NCBI RefSeq assembly: GCF_022758885.1
Contig: NZ_JALEBH010000001.1
Location: 3,333,056 to 3,397,055 of the forward strand
Length of the DNA stretch: 64,000 bases
From: Sphingobium sp. BYY-5
GTDB lineage: Bacteria; Pseudomonadota; Alphaproteobacteria; Sphingomonadales; Sphingomonadaceae
Reading direction: 5' to 3'
This document shows positions 9,355 to 18,255 of the stretch, piece by piece. Position 1 is the first letter of the stretch. The number at the start of each line of letters is the position of its first letter. The translations under genes and the position numbers were made by a program. The notes beneath the pieces were generated by a model. It was not told the origin of the DNA, ran no database searches, and worked only from the letters and a program-made list of their open reading frames with translations.

Positions 9355-9981
9355 TCAGGCCGCGCGCGCCAGTGCATCCGGCAGCAGGTCGACCGCCGCC
9401 GCCAGCCGCTCGTCGAGCAGGCCCAGCAATGCCATCCAGTCATTGATATGGTCGAGTTCGCCCGGTCCGTCCGACACGCCGCGCAGCCCCATCAGCGGCA
9501 CGCCGAATCGCGCGCAGGCCCGCGCCACGGCGAAGGTTTCCATGTCGACCATGTCGGCATCGATTGCGGCATATTCCTCGCCGCCCACGATATTCGCACC
9601 GGTGGACAGTCGGGCGAGGGGCAGGGAAAGCGGGGTTGCCAACGGCAGGTCGATCGGATGATCGACGAAGGGCGTCACACCCTTGGTAAAACCCAGGCGC
9701 GACGCATCCATGTCGCGCCAGGACACGCTGGCGACCTGGAAAATATCCCCCAGGGAACAGGTGCGCGATCCCGCCGACCCCAGGCAGACGGCGAGGTCGG
9801 GCAGCGCCTTCTCCCGCGCCAGATCATGCAGCGCCATGCCGGTGGCGAGCGCGGCTTCGACCGGACCGACCCCGGTCAGCAAAGGGGAAAAGCGGGCGCG
9901 CAGATGCGGCCCATATTCCGCCTCCACCGCCATCACGAACAGCACGCGCCGCGTGCCGATGATTTCGCAAGCCACCGTCAT
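9355..9981 (-). CDS. 5'-methylthioadenosine/S-adenosylhomocysteine nucleosidase-like protein
   Basis: A 208-residue cytosolic nucleosidase of the PNP/UDP fold. Visible motifs are the N-terminal VLFVMAVEAE, the ribose-binding LTGVGPVEAA, and the base- and ribose-binding VDMETFAVARACARFGVP with the downstream Asp in GVSDG. This fits MTA/SAH nucleosidases, which recycle adenine and keep methylation going, but related phosphorylases share the fold. The ATG at 9981 is preferred to a further upstream frame opening at 10026 because GAGAGG precedes it. It converges with the lipoprotein gene with only 3 bases between. Confidence 0.82.
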   Translation of the reverse strand: MTVACEIIGTRRVLFVMAVEAEYGPHLRARFSPLLTGVGPVEAALATGMALHDLAREKALPDLAVCLGSAGSRTCSLGDIFQVASVSWRDMDASRLGFTKGVTPFVDHPIDLPLATPLSLPLARLSTGANIVGGEEYAAIDADMVDMETFAVARACARFGVPLMGLRGVSDGPGELDHINDWMALLGLLDERLAAAVDLLPDALARAA

Positions 9982-10082
9982 TTCCCGCCTCTCGTCCGCA
10001 TTGCCCGTTTGTAATGTTCGGGACACTCCCGTGACATCCGCGCGCGCTATAGTCGATAGCTTGTTCGTTTCGTGAGTTGACC

Positions 10083-10250
10083 ATGCGTGCGCCTGTTCCG
10101 ATTCCTCGCCCTATCCGCTCCACCGACGAAGAGGGGATTACCGCTGCCGACATCGAGGCCTGGGCCAAGGTCGAACGCGCCCTGTCGTACAAGCGCGAGG
10201 CGTGCCGCAACTTTCGGCCCGCCACGAGCATGAGGAAAGCCACCAGATAA
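10083..10250 (+). CDS. Possible 55-residue hypothetical protein or remnant
   Basis: A short frame beginning MRAPVPIPRPIRSTDEEG and continuing with an amphipathic helix-like stretch (ADIEAWAKVERALSYKR). Its codon choice resembles that of neighbouring real genes and no competing frame covers it. The Shine-Dalgarno (GTGAG) is weak. The frame may be the 5' part of a gene cut off where the accessory TetR/SDR module starts. I do not recognise it. Confidence 0.35.
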   Translation: MRAPVPIPRPIRSTDEEGITAADIEAWAKVERALSYKREACRNFRPATSMRKATR

Positions 10251-10307
10251 TCTGTGGATCGTCAGCGGCCCCGTTGACCAGTCGCACATTGATCCTGGGA
10301 GGCAGGC

Positions 10308-10874
10308 CTATTCCGGGGCGGACATCCGGTTGATCCCGGCATCGATCCATGCCCGCGTCTGTTCCAGTATCTCGTCTGAAAATTCGCGGTCATCGACGGC
10401 GCGGGCAAGGATGATCGCGCCCACCATCGCTGCCCAGCTTCCGATCGCTGCGCGGCGCTTGTCTACCATCGTCGATTCAGGGAGCGCCTCGCTGATCCGG
10501 TCGATCTGCGACCTGAAGCCTTCAGACATAGCCAAACGGGCCTCCGCAGTCTGGTGACGGACATCGGCGGCCAGGCCCGCCGTTGGGCAACCATTGGCCG
10601 CATCGTCGCGATGGCCCGGCGAAAGATAGGCGTCGAGATAGGCACGAAAATCGCTTCCACCCTCCGCATTACTGGTAAGAGCATGGGCAACGCTATGCGC
10701 AATCAGATCGTCCTTTGAGCTGAAATGGCCATAGAAGCCGCCATGCGTGAGGCCTGCCGCCTTCATGACTTCGGCGACGCCGACCGCATCAAAGCCCTTT
10801 TCCCGAAACAGGCGGCCGGCCGCATCCAGTATCCGCCGCCGGTTCTGGCCCATTTGCTCCCGACTGACTCTCAT
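10308..10874 (-). CDS. TetR/AcrR-family transcriptional regulator
   Basis: A 188-residue repressor-type protein. The N-terminal helix-turn-helix is clear: NRRRILDAAGRLFREKGFD then VAEVMKAAGLTHGGFYGHF at residues 12-50. The C-terminal part is a ligand-binding/dimer domain of the type that includes GCPTAGLAADV. The ATG at 10874 lies about 10 bases after GGAGAA; an upstream TTG at 10880 would be too close. It is divergent from the SDR gene, with palindromic sequences between, so it probably represses itself and the oxidoreductase genes. Confidence 0.9.
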   Translation of the reverse strand: MRVSREQMGQNRRRILDAAGRLFREKGFDAVGVAEVMKAAGLTHGGFYGHFSSKDDLIAHSVAHALTSNAEGGSDFRAYLDAYLSPGHRDDAANGCPTAGLAADVRHQTAEARLAMSEGFRSQIDRISEALPESTMVDKRRAAIGSWAAMVGAIILARAVDDREFSDEILEQTRAWIDAGINRMSAPE

Positions 10875-10908
10875 TTTCAAAATTCTCCGCAGGCGCCGTT
10901 GAAATTAG

Positions 10909-10922
10909 ATGACAGCTATCAT
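10909..10922. promoter_or_regulatory. Imperfect palindrome, candidate TetR operator half
   Basis: ATGACAGCTATCAT is a 14-base near-palindrome (one symmetric mismatch pair) in the gap between the divergent TetR and SDR genes. It resembles the ATGAT...ATCAT arms of the perfect palindrome at 10935. Confidence 0.45.
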
Positions 10923-10934
10923 ATTTGATGGCAA

Positions 10935-10952
10935 TCATGATGATCATCATGA
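10935..10952. promoter_or_regulatory. 18-base perfect palindrome, candidate TetR operator
   Basis: TCATGATGATCATCATGA reads the same on both strands. It lies midway between the TetR start (10874) and the SDR start (10985), where a TetR dimer could block both promoters. That this TetR binds it is inference from position and symmetry. Confidence 0.55.
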
Positions 10953-10984
10953 ATATAGGTTTCATTAGAGAAGAGAGCAACGCC

Positions 10985-11773
10985 ATGACCGATATTCCGT
11001 CCGTCCTCATTACCGGCGCTTCCACTGGCATCGGTGCCAGCTATGCCGAACGTTTCGCCCGCCGTGGGCACGACCTGGTGCTGGTCGCCCGCGATGCGGC
11101 ACGGATGGAAGCCCTGGCTACCCGACTGCGGCAGGAAAGCGAGGTGACTGTCGATATCATTCAGGCCGACCTCACTAAGCCCCAGGAACTGGCAGCGGTG
11201 GAGACCCGCCTGCGTGACGACCGTCGCATCGGAATCCTCGTCAACAATGCCGGGGCAGCCAAGAGCGGCGATTTCGTCGATCAGGCGGCCGATGATGTCG
11301 CGAATATCATCGCGCTCAATACGACCGCGCTGGTGCGCCTGGCGAGCGCCGTGGCGCCGCGCCTTGTGGAGGCTGGTGAAGGGGCGATCATCAATATCGC
11401 TTCGGTCGTGGGGCTGGTGCCGGAGTTCGGCCAGACGGTCTATGGCGCGACCAAGGCGTTCGTCCTGTATTTTTCCCAGAGTCTCGGCCTCGAACTCGCA
11501 TCGAAAGGCGTTTATGTTCAGGCGGTCCTGCCGGCGGCGACCCGTACCGAAATCTGGGAACGGGCGGGGGTCGACGTCAACACCATTCCCGGCTTGATGG
11601 ACGTGAACGAGTTGGTGGACGCTGCGCTGGTCGGATTCGACCGCCGGGAAGCCGTAACCATCCCTCCACTCCCGGATGCCGGACAGTGGGATGCCTATCA
11701 GGCCGCGCGGCAAACCATGATTCCGGGCTTCGGCCAGGCCCATGCCGCAGAACGGTATCGGATAGCGCGCTGA
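10985..11773 (+). CDS. Short-chain dehydrogenase/reductase
   Basis: A 262-residue NAD(P)-dependent oxidoreductase of the classical SDR type. The dinucleotide motif is TGASTGIG at residues 11-18, the NNAG motif is in LVNNAGAA near 85, and the catalytic Ser and Tyr-x-x-x-Lys are in NIASVVG and YGATK near residues 140-155. The start at 10985 follows AGAGAAGAGAG; the frame is open further upstream but lacks a better start. The substrate is unknown; the divergent TetR suggests induction by a small molecule. Confidence 0.92.
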   Translation: MTDIPSVLITGASTGIGASYAERFARRGHDLVLVARDAARMEALATRLRQESEVTVDIIQADLTKPQELAAVETRLRDDRRIGILVNNAGAAKSGDFVDQAADDVANIIALNTTALVRLASAVAPRLVEAGEGAIINIASVVGLVPEFGQTVYGATKAFVLYFSQSLGLELASKGVYVQAVLPAATRTEIWERAGVDVNTIPGLMDVNELVDAALVGFDRREAVTIPPLPDAGQWDAYQAARQTMIPGFGQAHAAERYRIAR

Positions 11774-11780
11774 ACCCAAT

Positions 11781-11812
11781 CATGGGGGCCGCGCGTCTAT
11801 GCGGCCCCCATG
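11781..11812 (+). terminator. Strong GC hairpin after the SDR gene
   Basis: CATGGGGGCCGC pairs perfectly with GCGGCCCCCATG around an 8-base loop, 8 bases after the SDR stop. There is no T-run, so it may be a partial terminator or an RNA-stability element. A second small hairpin (GGTCA/TGACC, 11812-11826) adjoins it. Confidence 0.5.
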
Positions 11813-11879
11813 GTCATGAAGTGACCGCGGCAACCGTTCGGTTAGAGGTTGGCGTCGGCATGAGATCGGAGACATCATC

Positions 11880-12881
11880 ATGAAGGCCTTCATCCTCGAC
11901 CACTATAAGAAAAAGGGGCCCCTGCGTTTCGGTGACATGTCGGAACCGGAAGTCGGGGATGACGACGTCCTGGTCCAGGTCCACGCGGCCGGACTCAATC
12001 TTCTGGATTCCAAGATTCGCGACGGAGAGTTCAAGCCCATCCTGCCATACCGTCCACCCTTCATTCTGGGGCACGACATGGCTGGAACGGTCATCCGGGT
12101 CGGATCGAATGTCCGGCGCTTCAAGCTGGGCGATGAAATCTATGCCCGGCCGCGCGATGGTCGGATCGGGACATTTGCGCAACTGATCGCGGTGAATGAG
12201 GCCGATGTGGCGCTCAAGCCCAGCAACCTTTCCATGGAGGAAGCCGCATCGATCCCGCTGGTGGCGCTCACCGCCTGGCAAGTGCTGGTAGAGGCGGCCG
12301 CGCTGAAGAAAGGGCAGAAGATTCTCATCCACGCCGGCTCCGGAGGGGTGGGTAGCTTTGCCATCCAGTTGGCGAAGCATCTTGGCGCAACGGTCGCCAC
12401 GACGACGAGTACGGCCAATATCGAACTGGTCAAAAGCCTCGGCGCGGATGTCATTATCGACTATAAGAAACAGGACTTTGAGACGCTTTTGACCGGCTAT
12501 GATGTTGTCCTCAACAGCCTGGATGGCGACACGCTCCAGAAATCTCTGAACATACTCAAACCGGGCGGCAAGCTGATTTCCATCTCTGGCCCGCCCGATC
12601 CCGATTTCGCCAGGGAGCAGGGATTGAACTGGTTCCTGCGCCAGCTCCTGCGGCTGTTGAGCCTAAAGATTCGACGCAAGGCCAGGCGCCATCGCGTCAC
12701 CTATGCGTTCCTGTTCATGCGCGCCAATGGCGATCAGTTGAGCAAGATCGCGACGCTTATCGAAGACGGGATCATTCGCCCCGTCATGGATAAGATCTTT
12801 CCCTTCGCCGCGGTTAACGAGGCTTTGGCCTATATCGAAACCGGACGATCCAGGGGCAAGGTCGTCGTCAAGATGCGATGA
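11880..12881 (+). CDS. NADP-dependent quinone-oxidoreductase-like protein (MDR superfamily)
   Basis: A 333-residue medium-chain dehydrogenase/reductase. The N-terminal GroES-like domain contains VHAAGLNLLDSKIRDG and GHDMAGTVIRVGS, and the Rossmann domain has HAGSGGVGSFAIQLAKHLGA near residues 145-165. The catalytic zinc cysteines of alcohol dehydrogenases are absent, which points to the zinc-free quinone reductase/enoyl reductase branch. It lies 106 bases behind the SDR gene and is probably part of the same TetR-controlled group, possibly detoxifying reactive carbonyls; that role is inference. Confidence 0.88.
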   Translation: MKAFILDHYKKKGPLRFGDMSEPEVGDDDVLVQVHAAGLNLLDSKIRDGEFKPILPYRPPFILGHDMAGTVIRVGSNVRRFKLGDEIYARPRDGRIGTFAQLIAVNEADVALKPSNLSMEEAASIPLVALTAWQVLVEAAALKKGQKILIHAGSGGVGSFAIQLAKHLGATVATTTSTANIELVKSLGADVIIDYKKQDFETLLTGYDVVLNSLDGDTLQKSLNILKPGGKLISISGPPDPDFAREQGLNWFLRQLLRLLSLKIRRKARRHRVTYAFLFMRANGDQLSKIATLIEDGIIRPVMDKIFPFAAVNEALAYIETGRSRGKVVVKMR

Positions 12882-12907
12882 CGGGGCTGCTTCAGGCGGC
12901 GAACCGG

Positions 12908-12941
12908 CAGGGGATGGCCATGCCCGAACGGGAATCCCCTG
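12908..12941. terminator. Bidirectional hairpin between convergent genes
   Basis: CAGGGGAT pairs with ATCCCCTG around an 18-base loop that contains a smaller CCCG/CGGG stem. It lies between the convergent MDR and GH42 genes. No clear T-run on either side. Confidence 0.45.
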
Positions 12942-12947
12942 CGCGCA

Positions 12948-15029
12948 TCAGGGCGCCGCATCATCCTGGATGATGGCGACATCCCAGGGCGCAAGATCAA
13001 TCTGCTGTCCGCGCGCGATCTTACGCGCGCTGAGCAATTCCGTCCCGTCGCCGGTCGCCGAAATATGCTGCGGCGTGGCGGAATAGTTGAGAAGATAGTG
13101 GACCTGACGCCCATCCTTCAGCGTGCCGCCGCGCACGATGATCGGGAAGCGGACGCCGGGCATGGCCGGTGTGACGCCCGCCCTTTCAACCTCGGCTGCG
13201 ACGATCTTCTCGACCAGCGCGTCGCTTGGCATGAAACCGATATAGCTGACCTCGCCCTTGCCCCAGGCGTTGCGGGTCATCGCGGCGTGAGCGGGCCATG
13301 ATGGGTGTTTGTAGCGCGCGACGACCTTGGCCGTCGTCGGCGTCAGCATCTCCATCCACCAGCGTGCCTTATTGTCCTCATTGCCCACGTTGAACGGGTC
13401 TCCCTCCAGCGTGACACCCTCCGGAATGGTGAACTGCTGGTAGGTGACGCCCGCCGCCTCGGCGATCGCGCCGGGCTGGCTCGCATAGCGGACCTTGGTA
13501 TTCTCGTCCGAAAAGCCGCTCTTGAACGTGTAGAGCAAGTGGCCGCCGCGCTTGGCGAAATCGTTGAGCTTCGCGATCTCCGCGTCGCTCGCCGCATAGA
13601 GCGCCGGCACGACGATCAGCTTATAGTCGTCCAGCTTCATGGTGGAGTCGGGCGACAGGATGTCGACCTCCACGTTCATCCGGTACAGCGCGTCGTAGAA
13701 TGGGCGCAGCACCTGATTATAATCGATGCCGTTTGGCTTGAACGAGTCAAACGCGCTGAGCGCGGTGTTGCTGACATAGATTGCGACGCGATTATGCTTC
13801 GTCATGCCGGCCAGTTTCGGGCCAAGCCGCTTTATATCCGCGCCAACCGTCTGCGCTTCGGCATGGACCGCGTTCGGCTTATAGTCCTGCGACAATAGCC
13901 CGCGCCAATAGGTCTCTATGGCGTTCGCGGTGGTCGCCCAGTGCCAATATGCCACCATCTGCGCGCCGGAGGCGAGGTGGCTGAACGCCTGCAACCGCAA
14001 TTGGCGCGGATAGGGTGTCCATTGTGGAAACCCCTGCGCCTCTGTTTCCAGCACCAGATAATTCTGGCCATTTCGCATCGATCGCGCAACGTCACCGCCG
14101 AAAGCGATCTCTGCGCCGGTCAGCTTGTCCTGGCTGGGGTGATAGATGTCGATCCCGGCAATATCCAGCGGGCGGGCGGCCTTCCAATGGTCCACCTCAG
14201 GCTGGATGCCGAAGCTGTATCCTTTCCAGGCGAGATCGAAATTCTGGGTCAGGAACTGGCCCGGTCGTGCATGGGCGCGAACGATTTCTGCCTGCCAGTT
14301 CAGAAAATCGGTGACGAGGCTGCGTTGGAACGCGGCAAAGGCATTGGACAGGCTGGCATTGATCGATCCGTTGGCGGACGGGAAATCCTCCCACCGGTTG
14401 ATGCGGTTGCTCCAGTAATCGAGACCATATGCCTTGTTCATCGCATCCAGGGTCGGCCACTTCCTTTTCATGGATGCGACGAAAGCGGCCTGCACATTGG
14501 CGCCGCTGGTGTCATACGCCTTCGTTTCGTTGTCGAGCTGGTAGCCTATGACAGCCGGATGATCCTTCACATGATCGATCAGCGCGACAATCACGCGCTC
14601 GGCGGCGGCGCGATAATCGGGATCGGTGATGTCCATATTCTGGCGCCGGCCATATTCGGCCCGCCCCTGCGGTGTGACGACCAGGACGTTGGGATGCTGG
14701 CGCGCAAGCCAGGTAGGCACCGCGTAGGTCGGCGTGCCGACGATCACCTTGATGCCCTGCCGGTGCATTGCGGCCAGCATCCGGTCGACATGACTGAAGT
14801 CGAATATGCCCGGCTGGCGTTCCAGCGTGCCCCAGGTCGACTCCGCGATCCGCACCACGGTAATGCCCGCATCCTTCATTAACCGGGCATCCTCGTCCAC
14901 GCGATCGACAGGCGTATATTCGTCGTAATAGGCGACGCCATAGAGGATGGTGTCCGGCATTTGCGCCTGTAGCGCGGGCGATGCCGATAGAAGGATGGAT
15001 GTTCCCAGAACCCCTAAAACCCAACGCAT
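12948..15029 (-). CDS. Exported GH42 beta-galactosidase
   Basis: A 693-residue glycoside hydrolase of family 42 with a cleavable signal peptide (residues 1-22, ending LQAQ), so it acts in the periplasm or outside rather than in the cytosol as many GH42 enzymes do. The TIM barrel covers about residues 28-390; the acid/base Glu is in YQLDNETKAY near 165 and the nucleophile Glu lies in LVLETEAQGFPQW near 330. A trimerisation/Rossmann-like domain follows (VPALYAASDAEI, GGHLLYTFKSG) and a small beta domain ends it. GGGAGGGG precedes the ATG. No sugar transporter is adjacent. Confidence 0.93.
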   Translation of the reverse strand: MRWVLGVLGTSILLSASPALQAQMPDTILYGVAYYDEYTPVDRVDEDARLMKDAGITVVRIAESTWGTLERQPGIFDFSHVDRMLAAMHRQGIKVIVGTPTYAVPTWLARQHPNVLVVTPQGRAEYGRRQNMDITDPDYRAAAERVIVALIDHVKDHPAVIGYQLDNETKAYDTSGANVQAAFVASMKRKWPTLDAMNKAYGLDYWSNRINRWEDFPSANGSINASLSNAFAAFQRSLVTDFLNWQAEIVRAHARPGQFLTQNFDLAWKGYSFGIQPEVDHWKAARPLDIAGIDIYHPSQDKLTGAEIAFGGDVARSMRNGQNYLVLETEAQGFPQWTPYPRQLRLQAFSHLASGAQMVAYWHWATTANAIETYWRGLLSQDYKPNAVHAEAQTVGADIKRLGPKLAGMTKHNRVAIYVSNTALSAFDSFKPNGIDYNQVLRPFYDALYRMNVEVDILSPDSTMKLDDYKLIVVPALYAASDAEIAKLNDFAKRGGHLLYTFKSGFSDENTKVRYASQPGAIAEAAGVTYQQFTIPEGVTLEGDPFNVGNEDNKARWWMEMLTPTTAKVVARYKHPSWPAHAAMTRNAWGKGEVSYIGFMPSDALVEKIVAAEVERAGVTPAMPGVRFPIIVRGGTLKDGRQVHYLLNYSATPQHISATGDGTELLSARKIARGQQIDLAPWDVAIIQDDAAP

Positions 15030-15152
15030 GATCGCCCCTCCCTTTTGTCGGAGTATATCGGCGCAATATCATGCCGCAACCGGCAAATGCCGCACTGGCC
15101 GTTATCGTTGCGCTGGGCCTTCATGGAAAGGGATGTCGAAGAGTGCCTCCAT

Positions 15153-15992
15153 CTATCCGCCACATCCTCCGCATCCGCCACACCCGCCGCCGCTGCATCC
15201 TCCGCCACCTCCATTGTCGGAGTGACCGCTGTTGGTCCGCATCAGATGAAAGTCGTTCCAGCCGGAGCCGACGAGTACCATAGTGCCGAACAGCGCAACC
15301 GCGAGCACGGCTTCATCGGCAGTGGGCGCGCGCTGGAGACGTTCGGCACGCGCCTGCGCCTCCTCGATCGCGGTAATGCCGCTCCACGTCCTCGGTTCGC
15401 GCATGAACCAGCGCATGAGCGTGAAGATGATGGTGGCGATCAGCAATATGGTCAGGAAGCCGGTCGGATGGTCGAGCGCGGTGCCATAGCGCCAGCGCGA
15501 TATGCCGAATGTGAGCAGCAGCAGATAGGGCAGCGTCTGGCACAGGCGGACCAGCATAGCCCGTCTTTCGTCCATCAGCAGTCCGGCGGCGACGAGCCCG
15601 CGCCGCAGCGCGTCCACATGCGAATGGAGCGCATTCTCGACCGCGGACCATTGGATGGGGGAGGGTAGCGCGAGTATGCTTGCCTCCGCTCCGCTACGCC
15701 GCATGTCGCGTCGCACGATCTCGATCTGGCGGTCGTCGGTCAGCGCAAGCAGTCGTGCCGACAGGAGCCGGGTAACGATCAGATCGAAAACGCGGCCGGG
15801 ACCGCCGGAGAGAAAGGCGGCCTGCTCATTATCAATCGCGCCGGCTTCGCTGCCACGCGCGCGAAGATAGCGGGGAATGGCAAATCCCAGACGAATGACG
15901 ATGCAGAGAAGTATGATATACAGGGTGAGGAACTGGCCACCGGTCCACTCATCATGATCGAAGATTCTCATGACCCAAGGTTCCTCTACCAT
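15153..15992 (-). CDS. TIGR04222-type membrane protein with Gly/Cys-rich tail
   Basis: A 279-residue inner-membrane protein with helices near residues 18-38, 150-170 and 178-198, plus a weaker segment near 235. The C-terminus is a striking run of Gly and Cys (SGGGCGG-type repeats) following HSDN. This layout matches the TIGR04222 family of unknown function. The first ATG overlaps the upstream gene's end by seven bases; an ATG at 15971 with GAGGA upstream is an alternative start. The partner gene upstream encodes a glycine-rich-domain protein, the usual neighbour of this family. Function unknown. Confidence 0.82.
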   Translation of the reverse strand: MVEEPWVMRIFDHDEWTGGQFLTLYIILLCIVIRLGFAIPRYLRARGSEAGAIDNEQAAFLSGGPGRVFDLIVTRLLSARLLALTDDRQIEIVRRDMRRSGAEASILALPSPIQWSAVENALHSHVDALRRGLVAAGLLMDERRAMLVRLCQTLPYLLLLTFGISRWRYGTALDHPTGFLTILLIATIIFTLMRWFMREPRTWSGITAIEEAQARAERLQRAPTADEAVLAVALFGTMVLVGSGWNDFHLMRTNSGHSDNGGGGGCSGGGCGGCGGCGG

Positions 15993-16555
15993 ATGATAAA
16001 GTGAAGCATGGCAATCAGCGCCGTGGCAATGAGAATTGCCCGCAGCGTGGAGCGTGAAACCACCATTCCGTCGCGTGGATGGACGCGCCGTGATCGGGGA
16101 TCGTCGATCAGTCGTCGTCCGGCGCCCGGCCAGAGATCAATGGGAGGCGACGCGCCAAAGACCCGCTCATAATATTGCAGCGTCCTGGCATATTGTTCGA
16201 AGAAGCGTGACCGTTCGACATCCCCCCCGGCGGTCGGCCCATGGTGCAGTGGTCGACCGAGAACATCGGGGCAGAAACGTTCCCAATAGTCGCGGCTGTA
16301 AGTCAGATGGAGATGCCAAGCCTGATCGACCGCGTCGGACGGAGTGAGTTCGCAATCGCTCGTCACCGCTAGAAAGCAGAAACGGCGATATTCCTCGAAC
16401 ACGCGCAGCGCTTGTGTTTCGCTCCAGCCATTTTCGCGGGCGAGCCGTTGTACGAAGGAGAGGCGGGTATTTTCAGGACCAACGACATAGGAAGACAGCG
16501 CGCACCACACCGGATGATTGGGGTAGATGGCGGCTTCATGATCCTGTGCACGCAT
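15986..16555 (-). CDS. Glycine-rich-domain-protein-like, membrane-anchored
   Basis: A 189-residue protein whose middle carries SDAVDQAWHLHLTYSRDYW, the conserved D-x-x-W-H-x-H-L block of the proteins annotated 'glycine-rich domain-containing protein', although no Gly-rich tail is present here. It ends in a single hydrophobic helix (STLRAILIATALIAMLHFIIW) that would anchor it with the main domain in the cytosol. It overlaps the TIGR04222 gene by seven bases, so the two are co-translated and may form one complex. Biochemical role unknown. Confidence 0.78.
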   Translation of the reverse strand: MRAQDHEAAIYPNHPVWCALSSYVVGPENTRLSFVQRLARENGWSETQALRVFEEYRRFCFLAVTSDCELTPSDAVDQAWHLHLTYSRDYWERFCPDVLGRPLHHGPTAGGDVERSRFFEQYARTLQYYERVFGASPPIDLWPGAGRRLIDDPRSRRVHPRDGMVVSRSTLRAILIATALIAMLHFIIW

Positions 16556-16661
16556 CGGATATGAAGAATATCATGGACTTGAAGGCAGGCAAGCGGTTTC
16601 GCCTAGCGCACCGGGAGCATGTCACTGGAAGGAGGGCTGCAATTATCCCTCTCCGAGCATA

Positions 16662-16699
16662 GAAAAGCCCGGCGAGGTCATCGACCTGCCGGGCTTTTC
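16662..16699 (-). terminator. Intrinsic terminator after tRNA-Val
   Basis: GAAAAGCCCGGC pairs perfectly with GCCGGGCTTTTC around a 14-base loop, directly behind the tRNA on the minus strand, with the T-rich arm serving as the U tract. Confidence 0.88.
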
Positions 16700-16701
16700 C
16701 A

Positions 16702-16776
16702 TGGTGGGCGTGGCAAGGATTGAACTTGCGACCCCTGCGATGTCAACACAGTGCTCTACCACTGAGCTACACGCCC
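16702..16776 (-). tRNA. tRNA-Val (anticodon GAC)
   Basis: A 75-base cloverleaf on the minus strand. The acceptor stem is GGGCGTG with CACGCCC, the D stem GCTC/GAGC, the anticodon stem CTGTG/CGCAG with loop TTGACAT giving anticodon GAC (reads GTC and GTT), and the T stem GCAAG/CTTGC with loop TTCAATC. The 3' CCA is encoded. It is a single gene, not part of an rRNA operon. Confidence 0.96.
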
Positions 16777-16920
16777 GCCGTGGAGGGGGCCAATAGCGGG
16801 GGGTAGCACAGCGCGCAAGCGGGAAATTGCGTCGGGCCAACATTCTTCCGGCCAACATTCTGCTGGACAGGGTTGGGGCCGCCCATATGGTGCGGCGCAG
16901 ACAGGGGGACGCCCAGATAT

Positions 16921-18252
16921 ATGCTGCCATCGCCATCCTCGCCGCTCCAGATAGCGCCGCGGCTGCCTTTCTACCGACAGCTTTATGTCCAGGTGCTGGT
17001 CGCGATCGCGCTTGGCGTGCTGATCGGCCATGTCTGGCCCGATGCGGGCAAGCAGTTGAAGCCGCTCGGCGAAGCGTTCATCAAGCTGGTGAAGATGGTC
17101 ATCGCTCCGGTCATCTTCCTGACCATCGTCACCGGCATTGCGGGGATGAAGGAACTGGGCGCGATCGGTCGGGTGGCGGCCAAGGCGTTCGCCTATTTCC
17201 TGACCTTCTCGACCCTCGCCCTCATCGTCGGCCTGATCGTCGCCAATGTCGTGCAGCCGGGCGCGGGCCTGAATATCGATCCAGCGACGCTCGATGCCGG
17301 CAAGGTCGCCGACTATGCCCATCAGGCGCATGAAACGACGCTCACCGGCTTCCTGATGGGCATCATCCCCTCGACCATGGTTTCGGCGGTGGCGGATGGC
17401 AACATATTGCAGGTGCTGTTCGTGGCGATCCTGTTCGGTATCGCGCTGACCATGATTGGGGACAAGGCCGATCCGTTGATGCGCGTGCTCGAATCCGCCA
17501 GCCATGCGGTGTTCAAGCTGGTTGCCCTGCTGATGAAGGCGGCGCCGATCGGCGCTTTCGGGGCCATGGCCTTCACCATCGGCGAATATGGCGTCGGCAC
17601 GCTCGCCAATCTCGCCGGGCTGGTGGCGACCTTCTACCTCACTTCCTTATTGTTCGTGCTGGGGGTGCTGGGCGCGGTCGGCTGGCTGGTGGGGTTCAAC
17701 ATCCTCCACCTCATCCGCTATCTGAAGGCTGAGTTGCTGCTGGTGCTCGGCACCTCCTCTTCGGAAGCGGCGCTGCCCAGCCTGATCGAGAAGATGGAGC
17801 GCGCCGGCTGCCGCAAGTCGGTGGTCGGGCTTGTGGTGCCGACGGGCTACAGCTTCAACCTCGACGGCACCAACATCTATATGACGCTGGCGGCTCTGTT
17901 CATCGCCCAGGCGTGCAATGTGCATATCAGCCTGGAGCATCAGATATTGCTGCTGCTGGTGGCGATGATCTCGTCCAAGGGGGCGGCCGGCGTCACCGGT
18001 GCGGGCTTCATCACGCTGGCGGCTACGCTGTCGATCGTGCCGTCGGTGCCGGTCGCGGGCATGACCCTGATCCTGGGCGTCGACCGCTTCATGAGTGAAT
18101 GCCGCAGCCTCACCAACTTCATCGGCAATGCGGTGGCGACGGTGGTGGTGTCGGTGTGGGAAAAGGGGCTGGACCGCGAACGCTTCAACGCAGCCATGGC
18201 CGGCCTGCCGCTCGACCCCACGCCAGACATGCAGGAAGTCGTTCCGGGCTGA
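16921..18252 (+). CDS. dctA: C4-dicarboxylate transporter DctA
   Basis: A sodium- or proton-driven importer of succinate, fumarate and malate in the inner membrane. The 443-residue protein has the DAACS-family layout: about eight helices, the serine-rich re-entrant loop [11 protein letters not shown] near residue 285, [21 protein letters not shown] near 320, and the second loop [13 protein letters not shown] near 365. The ATG at 16921 gives the normal N-terminus ([19 protein letters not shown]); an upstream TTG at 16873 in frame is unlikely. No dctBD sensor genes are adjacent. Confidence 0.94.
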   Translation: MLPSPSSPLQIAPRLPFYRQLYVQVLVAIALGVLIGHVWPDAGKQLKPLGEAFIKLVKMVIAPVIFLTIVTGIAGMKELGAIGRVAAKAFAYFLTFSTLALIVGLIVANVVQPGAGLNIDPATLDAGKVADYAHQAHETTLTGFLMGIIPSTMVSAVADGNILQVLFVAILFGIALTMIGDKADPLMRVLESASHAVFKLVALLMKAAPIGAFGAMAFTIGEYGVGTLANLAGLVATFYLTSLLFVLGVLGAVGWLVGFNILHLIRYLKAELLLVLGTSSSEAALPSLIEKMERAGCRKSVVGLVVPTGYSFNLDGTNIYMTLAALFIAQACNVHISLEHQILLLLVAMISSKGAAGVTGAGFITLAATLSIVPSVPVAGMTLILGVDRFMSECRSLTNFIGNAVATVVVSVWEKGLDRERFNAAMAGLPLDPTPDMQEVVPG

Positions 18253-18255
18253 GCC

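Noticed and set aside
10083..12881. Genomic island with integrase or attachment sites
   Set aside because: No integrase, transposase, tRNA-end duplication or direct repeat flanks the TetR/SDR module, and its base composition is not clearly different.
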